Part shown: positions 8,236 through 17,237 of the stretch, piece by piece
Position numbering within the stretch: the first letter of the stretch is position 1
Layout of the letters: every line of letters begins with the position of its first letter
Assembly: GCA_038209775.1 (NCBI GenBank)
Contig: JBBQXK010000011.1
Span: 1 to 64,000 of the forward strand
Source of the DNA: JBBQXK01 sp038209775
Lineage (GTDB): Bacteria; Pseudomonadota; Alphaproteobacteria; Rhodobacterales; Rhodobacteraceae
Length of the DNA: 64,000 nt
Direction: 5' to 3'
Program-made: the position numbers and the translations under genes
Notes under the pieces: generated by a model
What the model was told of the DNA's origin: nothing
What the model saw: only the letters and a program-made list of their open reading frames with translations
The model's database searches: none

Positions 8236-9648
8236 TCAAGTGTTTCGCGCGGCGTAAGCCGCCAAAGCCCGCGCCCGGCCCGTCGCCAGATCAACAATCG
8301 GGCGCGGATAGGGGTGCGCGGGGTCCAGCCCCCAGGCCCGGGGCACGGCATCAAAGTATGAACGTGCCTCGGGTCCGGGGTTGCGCTGCATCTCTGCGAT
8401 CCAACGTTTACGATACGCGGCGACGGGGTCATAAGTTTCGGCCTGCGTCGCGGGGTTGAACACGCGGAAATAGGGGGCGGCATCCGGGCCCGATCCCGCC
8501 GCCCATTGCCACCCCATCGCGTTCGATGCCGGATCCCAGTCGGTCAGGCAATCATCGAACCACGCGGCACCCACGCGCCAGTCGGTCATCAGGTGCTTGG
8601 TCAGGTAACTTGCGACGATCATCCGGCCCCGGTTGTGCATGGTGCCGGTCACGTACATCTCGCGCATCGCGGCATCGACCAATGGCTCGCCGGTCATGCC
8701 GCGCCGCCAGGCCTCGGCCTGTGCGTTGTCGCCCTCCCAGGGAAAGGCATCCCAGTCGGGTTTCCAGTTCGCCTGCGGCAGCGTCGGATAATGGTACAGA
8801 AGGTGATGCGCAAAATCGCGCCACACCAGTTCCTTGCGGAATGTAAGCGCGCCGCGGCCCCCGTCACCCTCGGCCCGCACCGCGCCGTGCCACAGCCGGC
8901 GCGGCCCGATCTCGCCCAGCGCCAGATGCGGCGACAGCCCCGAGGTACCACGCTCGGCCACCATGTTGCGCCCCGTCGCATACCCGGCCACCGCGCCCCC
9001 CAGAAACGCATCCGCCCGCGCCTCTGCCGCCGCCTCGCCCGCCTGCGTATGCGCCGCCACAATGGAACCACCACGCCGCATGCCGGCCCCAAGCGCCCAG
9101 TCCTCCAGAAGGTCCGACGCGGGCCAGCCCCCGGGCGCACGCAGCACCCGCACGCGCGCCAGCGGCAACGGACAGTCCCGCGCCGCCACCGCATTCCAGA
9201 ACGGCGTATAGACGCGGTACGGCCCGCCCTGCCCGGTCATCACCGTCCACGGCTCGTGCAACAGATGCCCGGGGTGGCTGACCGCAATCCGCCCCTCGTC
9301 CCGCAGCGCGGATTTAATCGCCTCATCCCGCGCGCGCGACGCAGGATCATAAAGGCGCGACCAATGCACCCCCGCTGCCCCCGTCTCGTCCATCGCCCCG
9401 CGCAGCACCGCCAGCGCCGCCCCGCGCCGCAGGATCAACCGCGACCCCAAGGCACCCAGCGCCGCCCCGAACGCGGCCAGCCCCTGCCCCAGCCGCCATT
9501 TCGCAGCAGCCCCCAGTGCCTCGGTCTCAGGGTCCAGGATGAAAAGCGGAATGACCGGCCGCCCGGTTTCCACCGCCGCCGTCAGCATGGGATGATCCGA
9601 CAACCGCAGATCGCGGCGGAACCACAAAAGCAGGGGCTGGTCGGACAT
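8236..9648 (-). CDS. phr: Deoxyribodipyrimidine photolyase (class I CPD type)
   Basis: A 470-residue FAD enzyme that repairs UV pyrimidine dimers using blue light. The N-terminal alpha/beta antenna domain starts LLLWFRRDLRLSDHPML. The C-terminal FAD domain contains LVWRDFAHHLLYHYP, MREMYVTGTMHNRGRM and the WQWAAGSGPDAAPYFRVFNP segment. The longer frame to 9810 runs through a repeat and is not credible. The ATG at 9648 is in the family position. A heat-shock-sigma-like promoter candidate lies upstream at 9682-9708. Confidence 0.93.
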   Translation of the reverse strand: MSDQPLLLWFRRDLRLSDHPMLTAAVETGRPVIPLFILDPETEALGAAAKWRLGQGLAAFGAALGALGSRLILRRGAALAVLRGAMDETGAAGVHWSRLYDPASRARDEAIKSALRDEGRIAVSHPGHLLHEPWTVMTGQGGPYRVYTPFWNAVAARDCPLPLARVRVLRAPGGWPASDLLEDWALGAGMRRGGSIVAAHTQAGEAAAEARADAFLGGAVAGYATGRNMVAERGTSGLSPHLALGEIGPRRLWHGAVRAEGDGGRGALTFRKELVWRDFAHHLLYHYPTLPQANWKPDWDAFPWEGDNAQAEAWRRGMTGEPLVDAAMREMYVTGTMHNRGRMIVASYLTKHLMTDWRVGAAWFDDCLTDWDPASNAMGWQWAAGSGPDAAPYFRVFNPATQAETYDPVAAYRKRWIAEMQRNPGPEARSYFDAVPRAWGLDPAHPYPRPIVDLATGRARALAAYAARNT

Positions 9649-9681
9649 CGTCACCGGAAAACTGCAAACGTTACCGGTGCA

Positions 9682-9708
9682 ACATAGCAACATTGCGCAG
9701 GGTTCAAG
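9682..9708 (-). promoter_or_regulatory. Candidate RpoH-type promoter upstream of the photolyase
   Basis: Read on the minus strand, CTTGAA (9708-9703) and CTATGT (9687-9682) are separated by 15 nt, close to a heat-shock-sigma layout. A CACCGG/CCGGTG inverted pair sits between it and the start codon. The Rhodobacter photolyase is known to be controlled by stress sigma factors, but the assignment here is by eye. Confidence 0.4.
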
Positions 9709-9746
9709 GGCAACGACACCCCGGGGCACGCCCCCCCTTTTTCTTT

Positions 9747-9790
9747 CCCCAAATATCCCACGGGGGGCCCGGGGGGTGTGAAACCCCCCG
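9747..9790 (-). repeat. Dispersed 3'-end G/C repeat, copy B
   Basis: On the minus strand: CGGGGGG TTTCACA CCCCCCG hairpin, a further C-rich run, then GTGGGATATTTGGGG. It lies 37 bp past the stop of the lipoprotein gene and about 100 bp before the photolyase start, so it may separate the two transcripts. Confidence 0.7.
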
Positions 9791-9827
9791 GTGCTGCCGG
9801 TCCAACCCACACAGACGCTTTCAAACG

Positions 9828-10304
9828 CTACCGCCGCGCCGACCGCGCCCCGGATTTCCCCTGCACGGTAATCAGCCCGATTTCCTGCAACTTGAAGTTC
9901 GACAGGAAATACGCCACCGCGATCTCGCGCGACTGGGGGGTCGATACCCCCGTCGCGCCAACCGGCGGAAACACCAGAAAGTCGAAAACCAGCCCGCCCT
10001 TGTCGTCCAGCGGGCGCGGCACCAGTTCAGCCTCCCAATAGCCCTGGCGCGGGGTCTGGCCGGTCGCGCGCACGATGGCCCCGCCGGTGACCTGCTCGAT
10101 CACTAGCGCCGTCACCGCCGCCACCTGCTCGCGCGCGTCGCCGGGCACCACCTGGGCCTCTGACGGGGCCACGGGTTCGGCCCGCTCGGACCGGCCGAAC
10201 CAGTTGAACGGATTGAGACGCGATTCGCGGACGGCCCCGCAGGCCCCCAACGTCAGAACCACGGCCAGTGCGGCCAGAACCGGCCTGCCCATTGTCGCGC
10301 GCAT
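9828..10304 (-). CDS. Small predicted lipoprotein of unknown function
   Basis: 158 residues. It begins with a short basic N terminus and a hydrophobic stretch ending LTLGAC, a lipobox whose cysteine would be lipidated, so the protein should be anchored in the envelope. The rest is soluble, with a Pro-rich linker (about 35-50) and a compact C-terminal part ending in a basic RSARR tail. I do not recognise a named domain. The ATG at 10304 is preferred over 10322 because GAGGGG lies at good spacing. It is divergent from sufE and upstream of the photolyase. Confidence 0.75.
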   Translation of the reverse strand: MRATMGRPVLAALAVVLTLGACGAVRESRLNPFNWFGRSERAEPVAPSEAQVVPGDAREQVAAVTALVIEQVTGGAIVRATGQTPRQGYWEAELVPRPLDDKGGLVFDFLVFPPVGATGVSTPQSREIAVAYFLSNFKLQEIGLITVQGKSGARSARR

Positions 10305-10421
10305 CCTTGACCCCTCATCCATTCACCCGACTTGGGTAGCCCATGGCGCGCGGTTTGAAAAGCGCCGCCGCGCTGGACGCAAGGCCCTTGGCGCATTACC
10401 TCTGCATTCAAGGAGATCGCC

Positions 10422-10829
10422 ATGGCCACCGCCGCCTTCGAAGACATCGCCGACACCTTTGCCTTCCTCGACGACTGGGAAGACCGCTATCGCCATGTGA
10501 TCGAGCTTGGCCGTGCGATGCCGCCCCTCGACGACGCCTTCAAGGCCCCCGCCTTCAAGGTTGACGGCTGCGCCAGCCAGGTCTGGATCCGTCCGGTCGT
10601 CACCGACAACAGGTTCGATTTTCAGGGCGACAGCGACGCGATGATCGTGCGCGGTCTGATCGCCATCCTGCACGCGCTATATGCCGGGCTGACCCTGCCC
10701 GAGGTGCGCGTCGTCGATGCCAGCGCCGAGCTTGGCCGGCTTGGCCTCAACGATCACCTGTCGTCACAACGGTCAAACGGGCTGCGCGCGATGGTGGCGC
10801 GGATCGGCCTGGTGGCGGCCGCAGGCTGA
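10422..10829 (+). CDS. sufE: SufE family Fe-S assembly protein
   Basis: 135 residues. SufE accepts persulfide sulfur from the SufS cysteine desulfurase and passes it to the SUF scaffold. The reactive cysteine is in VDGCASQVW (C49). The flanking FKAPAFKVDGC and the later LIAILHALYAGLTLPEV match the family, and the length is normal. AAGGAG lies 6 nt before the ATG. It stands alone and is divergent from the lipoprotein gene, with no suf operon in the window. Confidence 0.92.
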   Translation: MATAAFEDIADTFAFLDDWEDRYRHVIELGRAMPPLDDAFKAPAFKVDGCASQVWIRPVVTDNRFDFQGDSDAMIVRGLIAILHALYAGLTLPEVRVVDASAELGRLGLNDHLSSQRSNGLRAMVARIGLVAAAG

Positions 10830-10919
10830 GCGGTACCGGCGGTCATCGTCGGCTGGCGCCAAATATCAATGTTCATGCTATCCTAACGGCGTTTCCGGCG
10901 GACACCCATGAGGGACACC

Positions 10920-11960
10920 ATGGCCCGAAAAAGAAAAGCTGAACCCCAAAGCCCACCCGACACCGGCGCGAAGCGCACCCTTGCAGGCCGCGCCGCAATC
11001 ACTGTTGCAGCCGTCGCAGTGGTGGCGTCGGTGCTGGGAAACGTCGACAAGATCGCCCTTCTTCTACCCAAGTTTGGCCAAACGGCAGGTCAGGCTGCCG
11101 TCTCGGCAGCGATGTCGATAGGTCCCATCAGGAACTGGGTCGCACAGCGTGCGCTTGACCGCACCTACGATGGTCTGGCCTGTCTGGTATCGTCCGAACC
11201 CATGAAAGCCGCGCCCGGCGGTTGGAAAAGCGGTTTTCTCGCCACCTACAATCTGTGCGAGGGCCCCGTGGATATTGATCTCGGCAATCGACATTCGGCG
11301 GCAGTTTTCGTTTCAGACGACTGGACGCAGGTTTTCGTCGGGGACATCAACGGGCATGATTTTCCCGGACTGCAAGCGGACGTGCACAACCACTTTGTGG
11401 TGGCGTCGACGCTGGAGACTGACTTTCCGAATTCGGTTGTCTATGTCATCCGGTCCGGCGCGATCCGCGACATCGCAAGGGTCGAGGGTTGGACTGATGA
11501 CGGTGACGGCGACGAAATGGGGATGCTCTCCTTTGATGTGAAGGGTGACTGTCTAGCGGTGCAGTCAGCCGGCAGTGGCACCTTTGATCTGTGTGACGAC
11601 GGCACCGATCCCGGCGACCCCAATCCCTTGGGCAACGACAAGCGCCTCGGCTTTGCCCTGGACAGCAAAGACCAGCCTGGATTGACGATCAACGAAGATC
11701 CGGCGGGGTACGTGCATGCCTGTTCCGGGGAATGCACGCTTTACGTCGATATCCTGAGCCGGATCGTGCCACCCGTCGGCTGCATTCCATCGGAAAACCT
11801 GCAGGTCTGGACAGCGTTTCCCCACATGTACCGGATCGCCCCCCCGACAGACTTCGTGCTACCCGCGGACGAACAGGTTGCGTCCTTCTTTTGTGGTGAC
11901 AAAGGCAGCATTTCCCTCGCCTACACCGGACCCTACTTCAATGTATCGGCCAACGAGTAG
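10920..11960 (+). CDS. Unrecognised protein with N-terminal membrane anchor
   Basis: 346 residues, no family recognised. A basic N terminus (RKRKAEP) is followed by one hydrophobic segment near residues 27-45 (AAITVAAVAVVASVLG). The rest would lie outside the cytoplasm. It has several cysteines in its second half (GDCLAVQ, FDLCDDGTD, HACSGECTLYVD) that could form disulfides, and acidic Gly/Asp-rich stretches such as DDGDGDEMG. Base composition looks less GC-rich and codon use less biased than in neighbouring genes, suggesting later acquisition; this is a visual impression. The ATG at 10920 is chosen over 10908 because GAGGGA lies about 7 nt upstream. Confidence 0.7.
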   Translation: MARKRKAEPQSPPDTGAKRTLAGRAAITVAAVAVVASVLGNVDKIALLLPKFGQTAGQAAVSAAMSIGPIRNWVAQRALDRTYDGLACLVSSEPMKAAPGGWKSGFLATYNLCEGPVDIDLGNRHSAAVFVSDDWTQVFVGDINGHDFPGLQADVHNHFVVASTLETDFPNSVVYVIRSGAIRDIARVEGWTDDGDGDEMGMLSFDVKGDCLAVQSAGSGTFDLCDDGTDPGDPNPLGNDKRLGFALDSKDQPGLTINEDPAGYVHACSGECTLYVDILSRIVPPVGCIPSENLQVWTAFPHMYRIAPPTDFVLPADEQVASFFCGDKGSISLAYTGPYFNVSANE

Positions 11961-11971
11961 TTCGGCCTTGC

Positions 11972-12313
11972 TCACACCCGCTCGATCGTCACGCGGTCGG
12001 GATAGAACGCCAGATGCCCTGCGATCGCCTGGCAAGCCGCAATCGGCGTCTCATAGGACCACACCGCATTGTCCATCCGCCCATCCGGCGTGACAATCGA
12101 GAAATAGCTCGCCTGCCCCTTCCAGGGGCAACTTGACGTGCGGTCGGTCGCGTCCAGCATCGCCATCGCGATATCGGCGCGCGGGAAATAATGCACCGGG
12201 CGGCCGCCGCCTTCGGTCAGTTCCTGCACCTGCATGCTTTCGCCCAGCACGGCCCCGTGCGCCCGCACCACCCAGGTGCCCGGCGCCGTGCGTATCTTGA
12301 TGTGGTCGGCCAT
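11972..12313 (-). CDS. DUF427 domain protein
   Basis: 113 residues, a single DUF427 domain. The motif SSCPWKGQASYF (about residues 60-71) with a conserved Cys and Trp is typical, as are GRPVHYFPRAD and the closing AFYPDRV. No biochemical function is established for the family. It converges with the upstream plus-strand gene, leaving 11 bp, and lies just downstream of the aminopeptidase P gene. Confidence 0.88.
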   Translation of the reverse strand: MADHIKIRTAPGTWVVRAHGAVLGESMQVQELTEGGGRPVHYFPRADIAMAMLDATDRTSSCPWKGQASYFSIVTPDGRMDNAVWSYETPIAACQAIAGHLAFYPDRVTIERV

Positions 12314-12346
12314 GTCCGTTCCCCCCGGGTTACAGTCTTCAGACGT

Positions 12347-14143
12347 TCAAATTGGCGCAGTCGCCGCAAAAAGCCAGTCCCTTGCCGCCCCCGACACCCG
12401 GTTTTCCAACAGCGCCCGGGTGCGGGCATGGTAGGCGTCCAGCCACACCCGTTCCGCCCGCGACAGCGCGTCAGCCACAATCAGGCGGCGGTCAAAGGGC
12501 ACCCAGGTCAGCGTATCGAACGCATACTGCGCCCGGTTGTCGCCCAAGGGTGGGGCCTGAACCACAATGATCAGGTTCTCCAGCCTGATGCCGAACGCCC
12601 CCTCACGGTAATATCCCGGCTCGTTCGACAGCATCATGCCAGGTTCCAGCGGCACCTCGGACAGCCGCGACAACCGCTGCGGCCCCTCATGCACCGACAG
12701 GAACGCGCCCACGCCGTGCCCCGTGCCATGGTCGAAATCCATCCCGTCCACCCACAGGGGATACCGCGCCAGGGGGTCCAAATCGCGCCCCGCCACCCCT
12801 TGCGGAAACCGCACCCGGCTGATCGCGATAACCCCCTGCAGCACGCGGGTGTAACAGGCCCGCGCCTCATCCCCCGGATCGCCCACGGCCACGGTGCGGG
12901 TGATGTCGGTGGTGCCATCAACGTACTGCGCCCCCGAATCCACCAGCAGCAATTCCCCCATCCGCACCGGGCGATTGCTGGCCTCGGTCACGCGGTAATG
13001 CATGATGGCCCCGTTCGGCCCCGCCCCACAAATGGTATCGAAACTGATGTCGTGCAGCGCATTCGTCGCCCGCCGGAATCCCTCAAGTGCGCGCACCACG
13101 TCGACCTCGGTCAGCCCGCCCTTGGGGGCCTCGGCGTCCAACCAGCACAGAAACTCCACCATCGCGGCCCCGTCGCGCAGATGCGCCTCGCGCGTGCCGG
13201 CCACCTCGGCGTCATTCTTGCGCGCCTTGGGCAGACGGCACGGGTCGTCACCCCACGCGACCGCCACCCCCGCCTCGGACAACTCACGCGACACGGCCAA
13301 AGGCGCCGTCGCGCGGTCCACCCGGACGGGCCCGGTCAGGATGTGCAGCGCAGGCACAAACGCCCCCGGCGGACGCAACGTGACATGCGCCCCCAGATGC
13401 GCGCGGGTGGCGTCATCAAACTTCGCACCTTCCGCAAACAGCGTCACCCGGGCATCGTCATGCAGGATGGCCAGCCCGTGCAGCACCGGATTGCGCGGCA
13501 CATCCGCCCCCCGGATGTTCAACAGCCAGCACAGGCTGTCGGGCAAGGTGATCACCACCGCCCGCTGCCCGGCCTTGCGCAACGCAGCCGCAATCGTGGC
13601 GCGCTTTTCCGCCGACGACACCCCGGCCAGCGCCATCGGATGCGCAAAGGCCGCCCCCATCGGCGCATCCGGCTGATCCGGCCAGATCGCATCGACGGCA
13701 TTGGCCACGGGTTCCAGCGTGACGCCGTGGCCCGCCAGCGCCTCTTCGATCTTGGCGATTTCCTCGGCCGCATGCAGCCACGGATCAAACCCGATCCGCC
13801 CCTGCGCCAGATGATCGGCAATCCACGGCCCCGGCTTCACGTCAGGCCATGGCACGGGGGTGAAGTGCGCCAGATCCACCTGCCCCTTGACCTGCGTCCG
13901 GTACCGCCCGTCGATAAAAACCCCCGCAATCCCGGGCAGCACCACCGCAAACCCCGCCGACCCGGTGAACCCGGTCAGCCACTGCAACCGCTCATCCCGC
14001 GCCGCGACATATTCGCCCTGATGAAGGTCGGCGCGGGGAATGATGAACCCCGCCAGCCCCTGCTCTGCCAGATGGGCGCGCAGGGTGGCAAGCCGGGCAG
14101 GCCCCTGCGTCGGGTCGGCGTGCGAGGTAAAGGTCTGGAACAT
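12347..14143 (-). CDS. pepP: Aminopeptidase P family protein (M24B Xaa-Pro aminopeptidase)
   Basis: A 598-residue cytoplasmic dimetal peptidase that removes N-terminal residues before proline. It has the three-domain long form: two N-terminal creatinase-like domains, then the pita-bread catalytic domain. Metal ligands are visible: two Asp in LLVDSGAQYVDGTTDITRT, His in HGTGHGVGAFL, Glu in LSNEPGYY and Glu in IRLENLI. The ATG at 14143 overlaps the cobT stop by one base (TGATG); a GTG three bases earlier is the alternative. Position after cobT implies coupled translation, although the functions are unrelated. Confidence 0.92.
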   Translation of the reverse strand: MFQTFTSHADPTQGPARLATLRAHLAEQGLAGFIIPRADLHQGEYVAARDERLQWLTGFTGSAGFAVVLPGIAGVFIDGRYRTQVKGQVDLAHFTPVPWPDVKPGPWIADHLAQGRIGFDPWLHAAEEIAKIEEALAGHGVTLEPVANAVDAIWPDQPDAPMGAAFAHPMALAGVSSAEKRATIAAALRKAGQRAVVITLPDSLCWLLNIRGADVPRNPVLHGLAILHDDARVTLFAEGAKFDDATRAHLGAHVTLRPPGAFVPALHILTGPVRVDRATAPLAVSRELSEAGVAVAWGDDPCRLPKARKNDAEVAGTREAHLRDGAAMVEFLCWLDAEAPKGGLTEVDVVRALEGFRRATNALHDISFDTICGAGPNGAIMHYRVTEASNRPVRMGELLLVDSGAQYVDGTTDITRTVAVGDPGDEARACYTRVLQGVIAISRVRFPQGVAGRDLDPLARYPLWVDGMDFDHGTGHGVGAFLSVHEGPQRLSRLSEVPLEPGMMLSNEPGYYREGAFGIRLENLIIVVQAPPLGDNRAQYAFDTLTWVPFDRRLIVADALSRAERVWLDAYHARTRALLENRVSGAARDWLFAATAPI

Positions 14144-16011
14144 CACCCCGCCCGCCGCAACGACGCGGCCCTTGCCCGTTTGCGCGGATCGCTCTCGAAC
14201 AGCCCCGCCAGTTGCTCGGTCATCGCACCCGCCAGTTGTTCCACATCGGTGATCGTCACCGCGCGGGCATAGTAGCGGGTCACGTCATGGCCGATGCCGA
14301 TGGCGATCAACTCAACGGCACGGCGCTTTTCCACCATGCCGATCACGTCGCGCAGGTGTTTCTCAAGGAAACTCGCGCTGTTCACCGACAGCGTGCTGTC
14401 ATCCACCGGCGCCCCATCCGAAATCACCATCAGCACGCGGCGCGCCTCGGGCCGGGCCAGCGACCGGCGGTGCGCCCATTCCAGCGCCTCGCCGTCGATG
14501 TTTTCCTTGAGCAAGCCCTCTTTCATCATCAGGCCCAGATTGTCGCGCACCCGCCGCCACGGCGCATCCGCCGACTTGTAGACGATGTGGCGCAGGTCAT
14601 TCAGCCGCCCCGGCGTCTGCGGGCGGCCCTGCGCCAGCCAGCGTTCGCGTGACTGGCCACCTTTCCATGCGCGCGTGGTAAAGCCCAGAATCTCGACCTT
14701 CACCGCACAGCGTTCCAGCGTGCGGGCCAGAACATCGGCACAGATTGCGGCAATGGAAATCGGCCTGCCCCGCATCGACCCCGAGTTGTCCAGAAGCAGC
14801 GTGACACAGGTATCGCGGAACTCGGTGTCCTTCTCGACCTTGAACGAAAGGGGCGTCGTCGGGTTCGCCACCACGCGGGCCAGACGCCCCGCATCAAGTA
14901 TGCCCTCCTCGCGGTCAAACTCCCACGAACGGTTCTGCTGGGCTTGCAAGCGCCGTTGCAGCTTGTTCGCAAGGCGTGACACGGCCCCCTTCAGGGGTTC
15001 CAGCTGCTGGTCCAGATAGGTGCGCAGGCGTTCCAGTTCGGCCGGTTCGGCCAGATCCTCGGCGTGGATTTCCTCATCATAATCGGTGGTATAGACGGAA
15101 TAGTTGGGATCCGCATCCGAATGGGGTGCGGGCGGTGGGGGTTCCAGCGGGGCCTCGCCCTCGGGCAGTTCGGCCTCGGTCCCTTCCTCCATCTCGGCGC
15201 TGTCGTCCTGGCTGACCTCGGCCTGCGCCGCGTCCTGCTGTTCGTCCTGCGAACGCTCGGGGTCGGCTTCGCCGTCGTCGCTGTCGTCCTGTTCCTCGCC
15301 CGTCGAATCGGGCTGGTCCTGATCTTCCTCGGCGTCGCTTGTGTCCTCGTCGTCGCCTGCGTCAGGGTCATCGCCCAACTGGTCGCCGTACCCCAGATCG
15401 GCGATCACCTTTCGCGTCATCCGCGCGAAAGCCGCCTGATCGGCCAGCACATCGCCCAGATTCTCCAGCGTGCCGCCCGCCTGTTCCTCGATGAACCCGC
15501 GCCACAACTCCATCACATTGGCCGCCCCGCGCGGCATTGCGCGCCCCGTCGCCAGATGGCGCACAAGATAGCCGGCGGCGGTCGCCAACGGCGCATCCGC
15601 CGACTGGGTGATCTGCGCATATCCCTTGCGGTCCGCCTCATGCGCAATCTTCGCGTCGATGTTGCCAGCCGTGCCCGGCATCGCGCGCGCGCCCACCGCC
15701 TCGCACCGCGCCGTCTCCATCGCGTCGTAGATGTCACGCGCCAACTGCCCAGTCGGGGCATAGCGGGCCGACGTGCCGTCATCATGGTGCCTGCGGCGCA
15801 GCGCAAACGCATCCGCCGTGCCGCGCGCCAGCAATACCTCATCACGCGTCATCCGGCGGCTGACCTGCGGCAGGCGGATGCCGTCCTTGGTCATACCCGC
15901 AGGATCGACCGAATAGGCCACCGTCATCTCGGGGTCATCGGCCATGGTGCGCGTGGCCTCGGCCAGCGCCTTTTTGAACGGATCAGCGGGGTTGTCGGTG
16001 GGCTTGTTCAT
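14143..16011 (-). CDS. cobT: Cobaltochelatase subunit CobT (aerobic B12 pathway)
   Basis: A 622-residue subunit of the ATP-dependent cobalt chelatase CobNST, which inserts cobalt into hydrogenobyrinic acid a,c-diamide. The N-terminal half begins DPFKKALAEATRTMADD. A long Asp/Glu-rich linker spans about residues 210-300. The C-terminal von Willebrand A domain carries the MIDAS motif DNSGSMRG and a GDGAPVDDST-like loop (SDGAPVDDS). The extended frame to 16224 is rejected because ATG 16011 (MNKPTDNPADPF) matches family starts. Its partner cobS is 1.7 kb upstream. This is not the cobT at 48.2 kb, which is a different enzyme with the same symbol. Confidence 0.95.
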   Translation of the reverse strand: MNKPTDNPADPFKKALAEATRTMADDPEMTVAYSVDPAGMTKDGIRLPQVSRRMTRDEVLLARGTADAFALRRRHHDDGTSARYAPTGQLARDIYDAMETARCEAVGARAMPGTAGNIDAKIAHEADRKGYAQITQSADAPLATAAGYLVRHLATGRAMPRGAANVMELWRGFIEEQAGGTLENLGDVLADQAAFARMTRKVIADLGYGDQLGDDPDAGDDEDTSDAEEDQDQPDSTGEEQDDSDDGEADPERSQDEQQDAAQAEVSQDDSAEMEEGTEAELPEGEAPLEPPPPAPHSDADPNYSVYTTDYDEEIHAEDLAEPAELERLRTYLDQQLEPLKGAVSRLANKLQRRLQAQQNRSWEFDREEGILDAGRLARVVANPTTPLSFKVEKDTEFRDTCVTLLLDNSGSMRGRPISIAAICADVLARTLERCAVKVEILGFTTRAWKGGQSRERWLAQGRPQTPGRLNDLRHIVYKSADAPWRRVRDNLGLMMKEGLLKENIDGEALEWAHRRSLARPEARRVLMVISDGAPVDDSTLSVNSASFLEKHLRDVIGMVEKRRAVELIAIGIGHDVTRYYARAVTITDVEQLAGAMTEQLAGLFESDPRKRARAASLRRAG

Positions 16012-16063
16012 GGCGTGCAGGTAATCATTCCGGGCCTGCCGGGGCAAGTCCCCGGATGCCCGC

Positions 16064-16450
16064 TCAGGCCCCCGGCAACAGCCTGTCGCAACGCGCGACA
16101 AGGGTCCGCGCCACCGCGCCCGCGCGCGCATCCTGCCGGAACGTCGCCGCCTGCAACAGCGCCGCCTGCGCCGCCCATGCCTCGATCCGCCAGCCCCGCA
16201 CAATGGCCGGGGTGGCACCCGCATCGGGCATCACCGCCGCCACCAGATCGGCGAACTGATCGCGCCGATCGGCGCTGACGCCAGACCCCGGATCGCCCAC
16301 CAGCCACATATGCTCTGTCATCGCCCGATAGCGGCCCGCGCAATCGGCAAAGACGCGCAGGGTATCAAGGGTGTCATCGGCAAAGGCGGGCAAGGCGGCG
16401 GGCAGCGTCAACGCCAGAGCCATGATGCGAGATGTTCTCAAACCGCCCAT
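16064..16450 (-). CDS. Small predicted periplasmic protein of unknown function
   Basis: 128 residues when started at 16450. A signal peptide is clear (hydrophobic segment then LPAFADD, cleavage near residue 24). The mature part has three cysteines (FADCAGRYRAMTEH near residue 37 and DRC near the end) and is helical. No named domain is recognised. It lies 52 bp before cobT on the same strand, between the divergent FMN reductase and cobT, and may be the first gene of the cobT-pepP unit. Confidence 0.7.
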   Translation of the reverse strand: MGGLRTSRIMALALTLPAALPAFADDTLDTLRVFADCAGRYRAMTEHMWLVGDPGSGVSADRRDQFADLVAAVMPDAGATPAIVRGWRIEAWAAQAALLQAATFRQDARAGAVARTLVARCDRLLPGA

Positions 16451-16645
16451 AAAACCAACACTACGCCCTAAATCCTGCCTGAAAGATGGACGGAATGAGG
16501 AAATATTGCGCGTGACCCGCCGGCCACACCGCCAGCCGCAGGAATGCACAAGGCGTCTTCGCTTCTGCGGGATTGCGCTGCGGCCCTGCACAGGCAGATA
16601 CACGCCAAGCAAACCGTCATCCCGACGGCCAGACTGGAGCATGTG

Positions 16646-17233
16646 ATGTCTCAGAAACCCAAGATCGCCATCGTCATCGGGTCAACGCGCAAGACCCGTT
16701 TCGCCGATATCCCCGCGCAATGGATGCTGAAACAGGCCACGGCCCGCGATGACATGACCGTCGAACTGGTCGACCTGCGCGATTTCGACCTGCCGTTGTT
16801 CGATGAACCCGCGTCGAACGCCTACATGCCCTCGTCCAGCCCCGCCGCCGTCGCGTGGCAGAAAAAGGTCGGCGGCTATGACGGGTTCATCTTCGTTGTC
16901 GCCGAATACAACCACTCGGTCACCGGTGCCTTGAAGAACGCGATGGATCAGGCCTATGTCGAATGGGCCAAAAAGCCGATGACGGCCATCGCCTATGGCT
17001 CGATGGGCGGCGCGCGCGCGCTGGAACACCTGCGTGGCATCGCGGTTGAGTTGCACATGGTGCCGACGCGCAACGCGGTGCATATCGGCGGCGGCGATTT
17101 CTGGAAAGTGCATCCCGGCATGGGCGGCTCGGGCAATCTGGCCGACATCGAGGGTGCGCTGTTGCCGTCGGCCAAACTGGCGCTGGACGATCTGGTCTGG
17201 TGGGCCCGCGCCACGATGGCGGCGCGCGGTTAA
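16646..17233 (+). CDS. NADPH-dependent FMN reductase family protein
   Basis: A 195-residue flavodoxin-fold flavin or quinone reductase. The FMN phosphate loop is IVIGSTRKTRF (about residues 9-19). The second flavin loop VVAEYNHSVTGALKNAMDQ (about 90-108) and the following AYGSMGGARALEHLR are the family signature. The open frame starts at 16544, but the ATG at 16646 begins at the strand-loop and has GGAG upstream. It is followed immediately by a 78-bp inverted-repeat element. The physiological substrate is unknown. Confidence 0.9.
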   Translation: MSQKPKIAIVIGSTRKTRFADIPAQWMLKQATARDDMTVELVDLRDFDLPLFDEPASNAYMPSSSPAAVAWQKKVGGYDGFIFVVAEYNHSVTGALKNAMDQAYVEWAKKPMTAIAYGSMGGARALEHLRGIAVELHMVPTRNAVHIGGGDFWKVHPGMGGSGNLADIEGALLPSAKLALDDLVWWARATMAARG

Positions 17234-17237
17234 AAAT

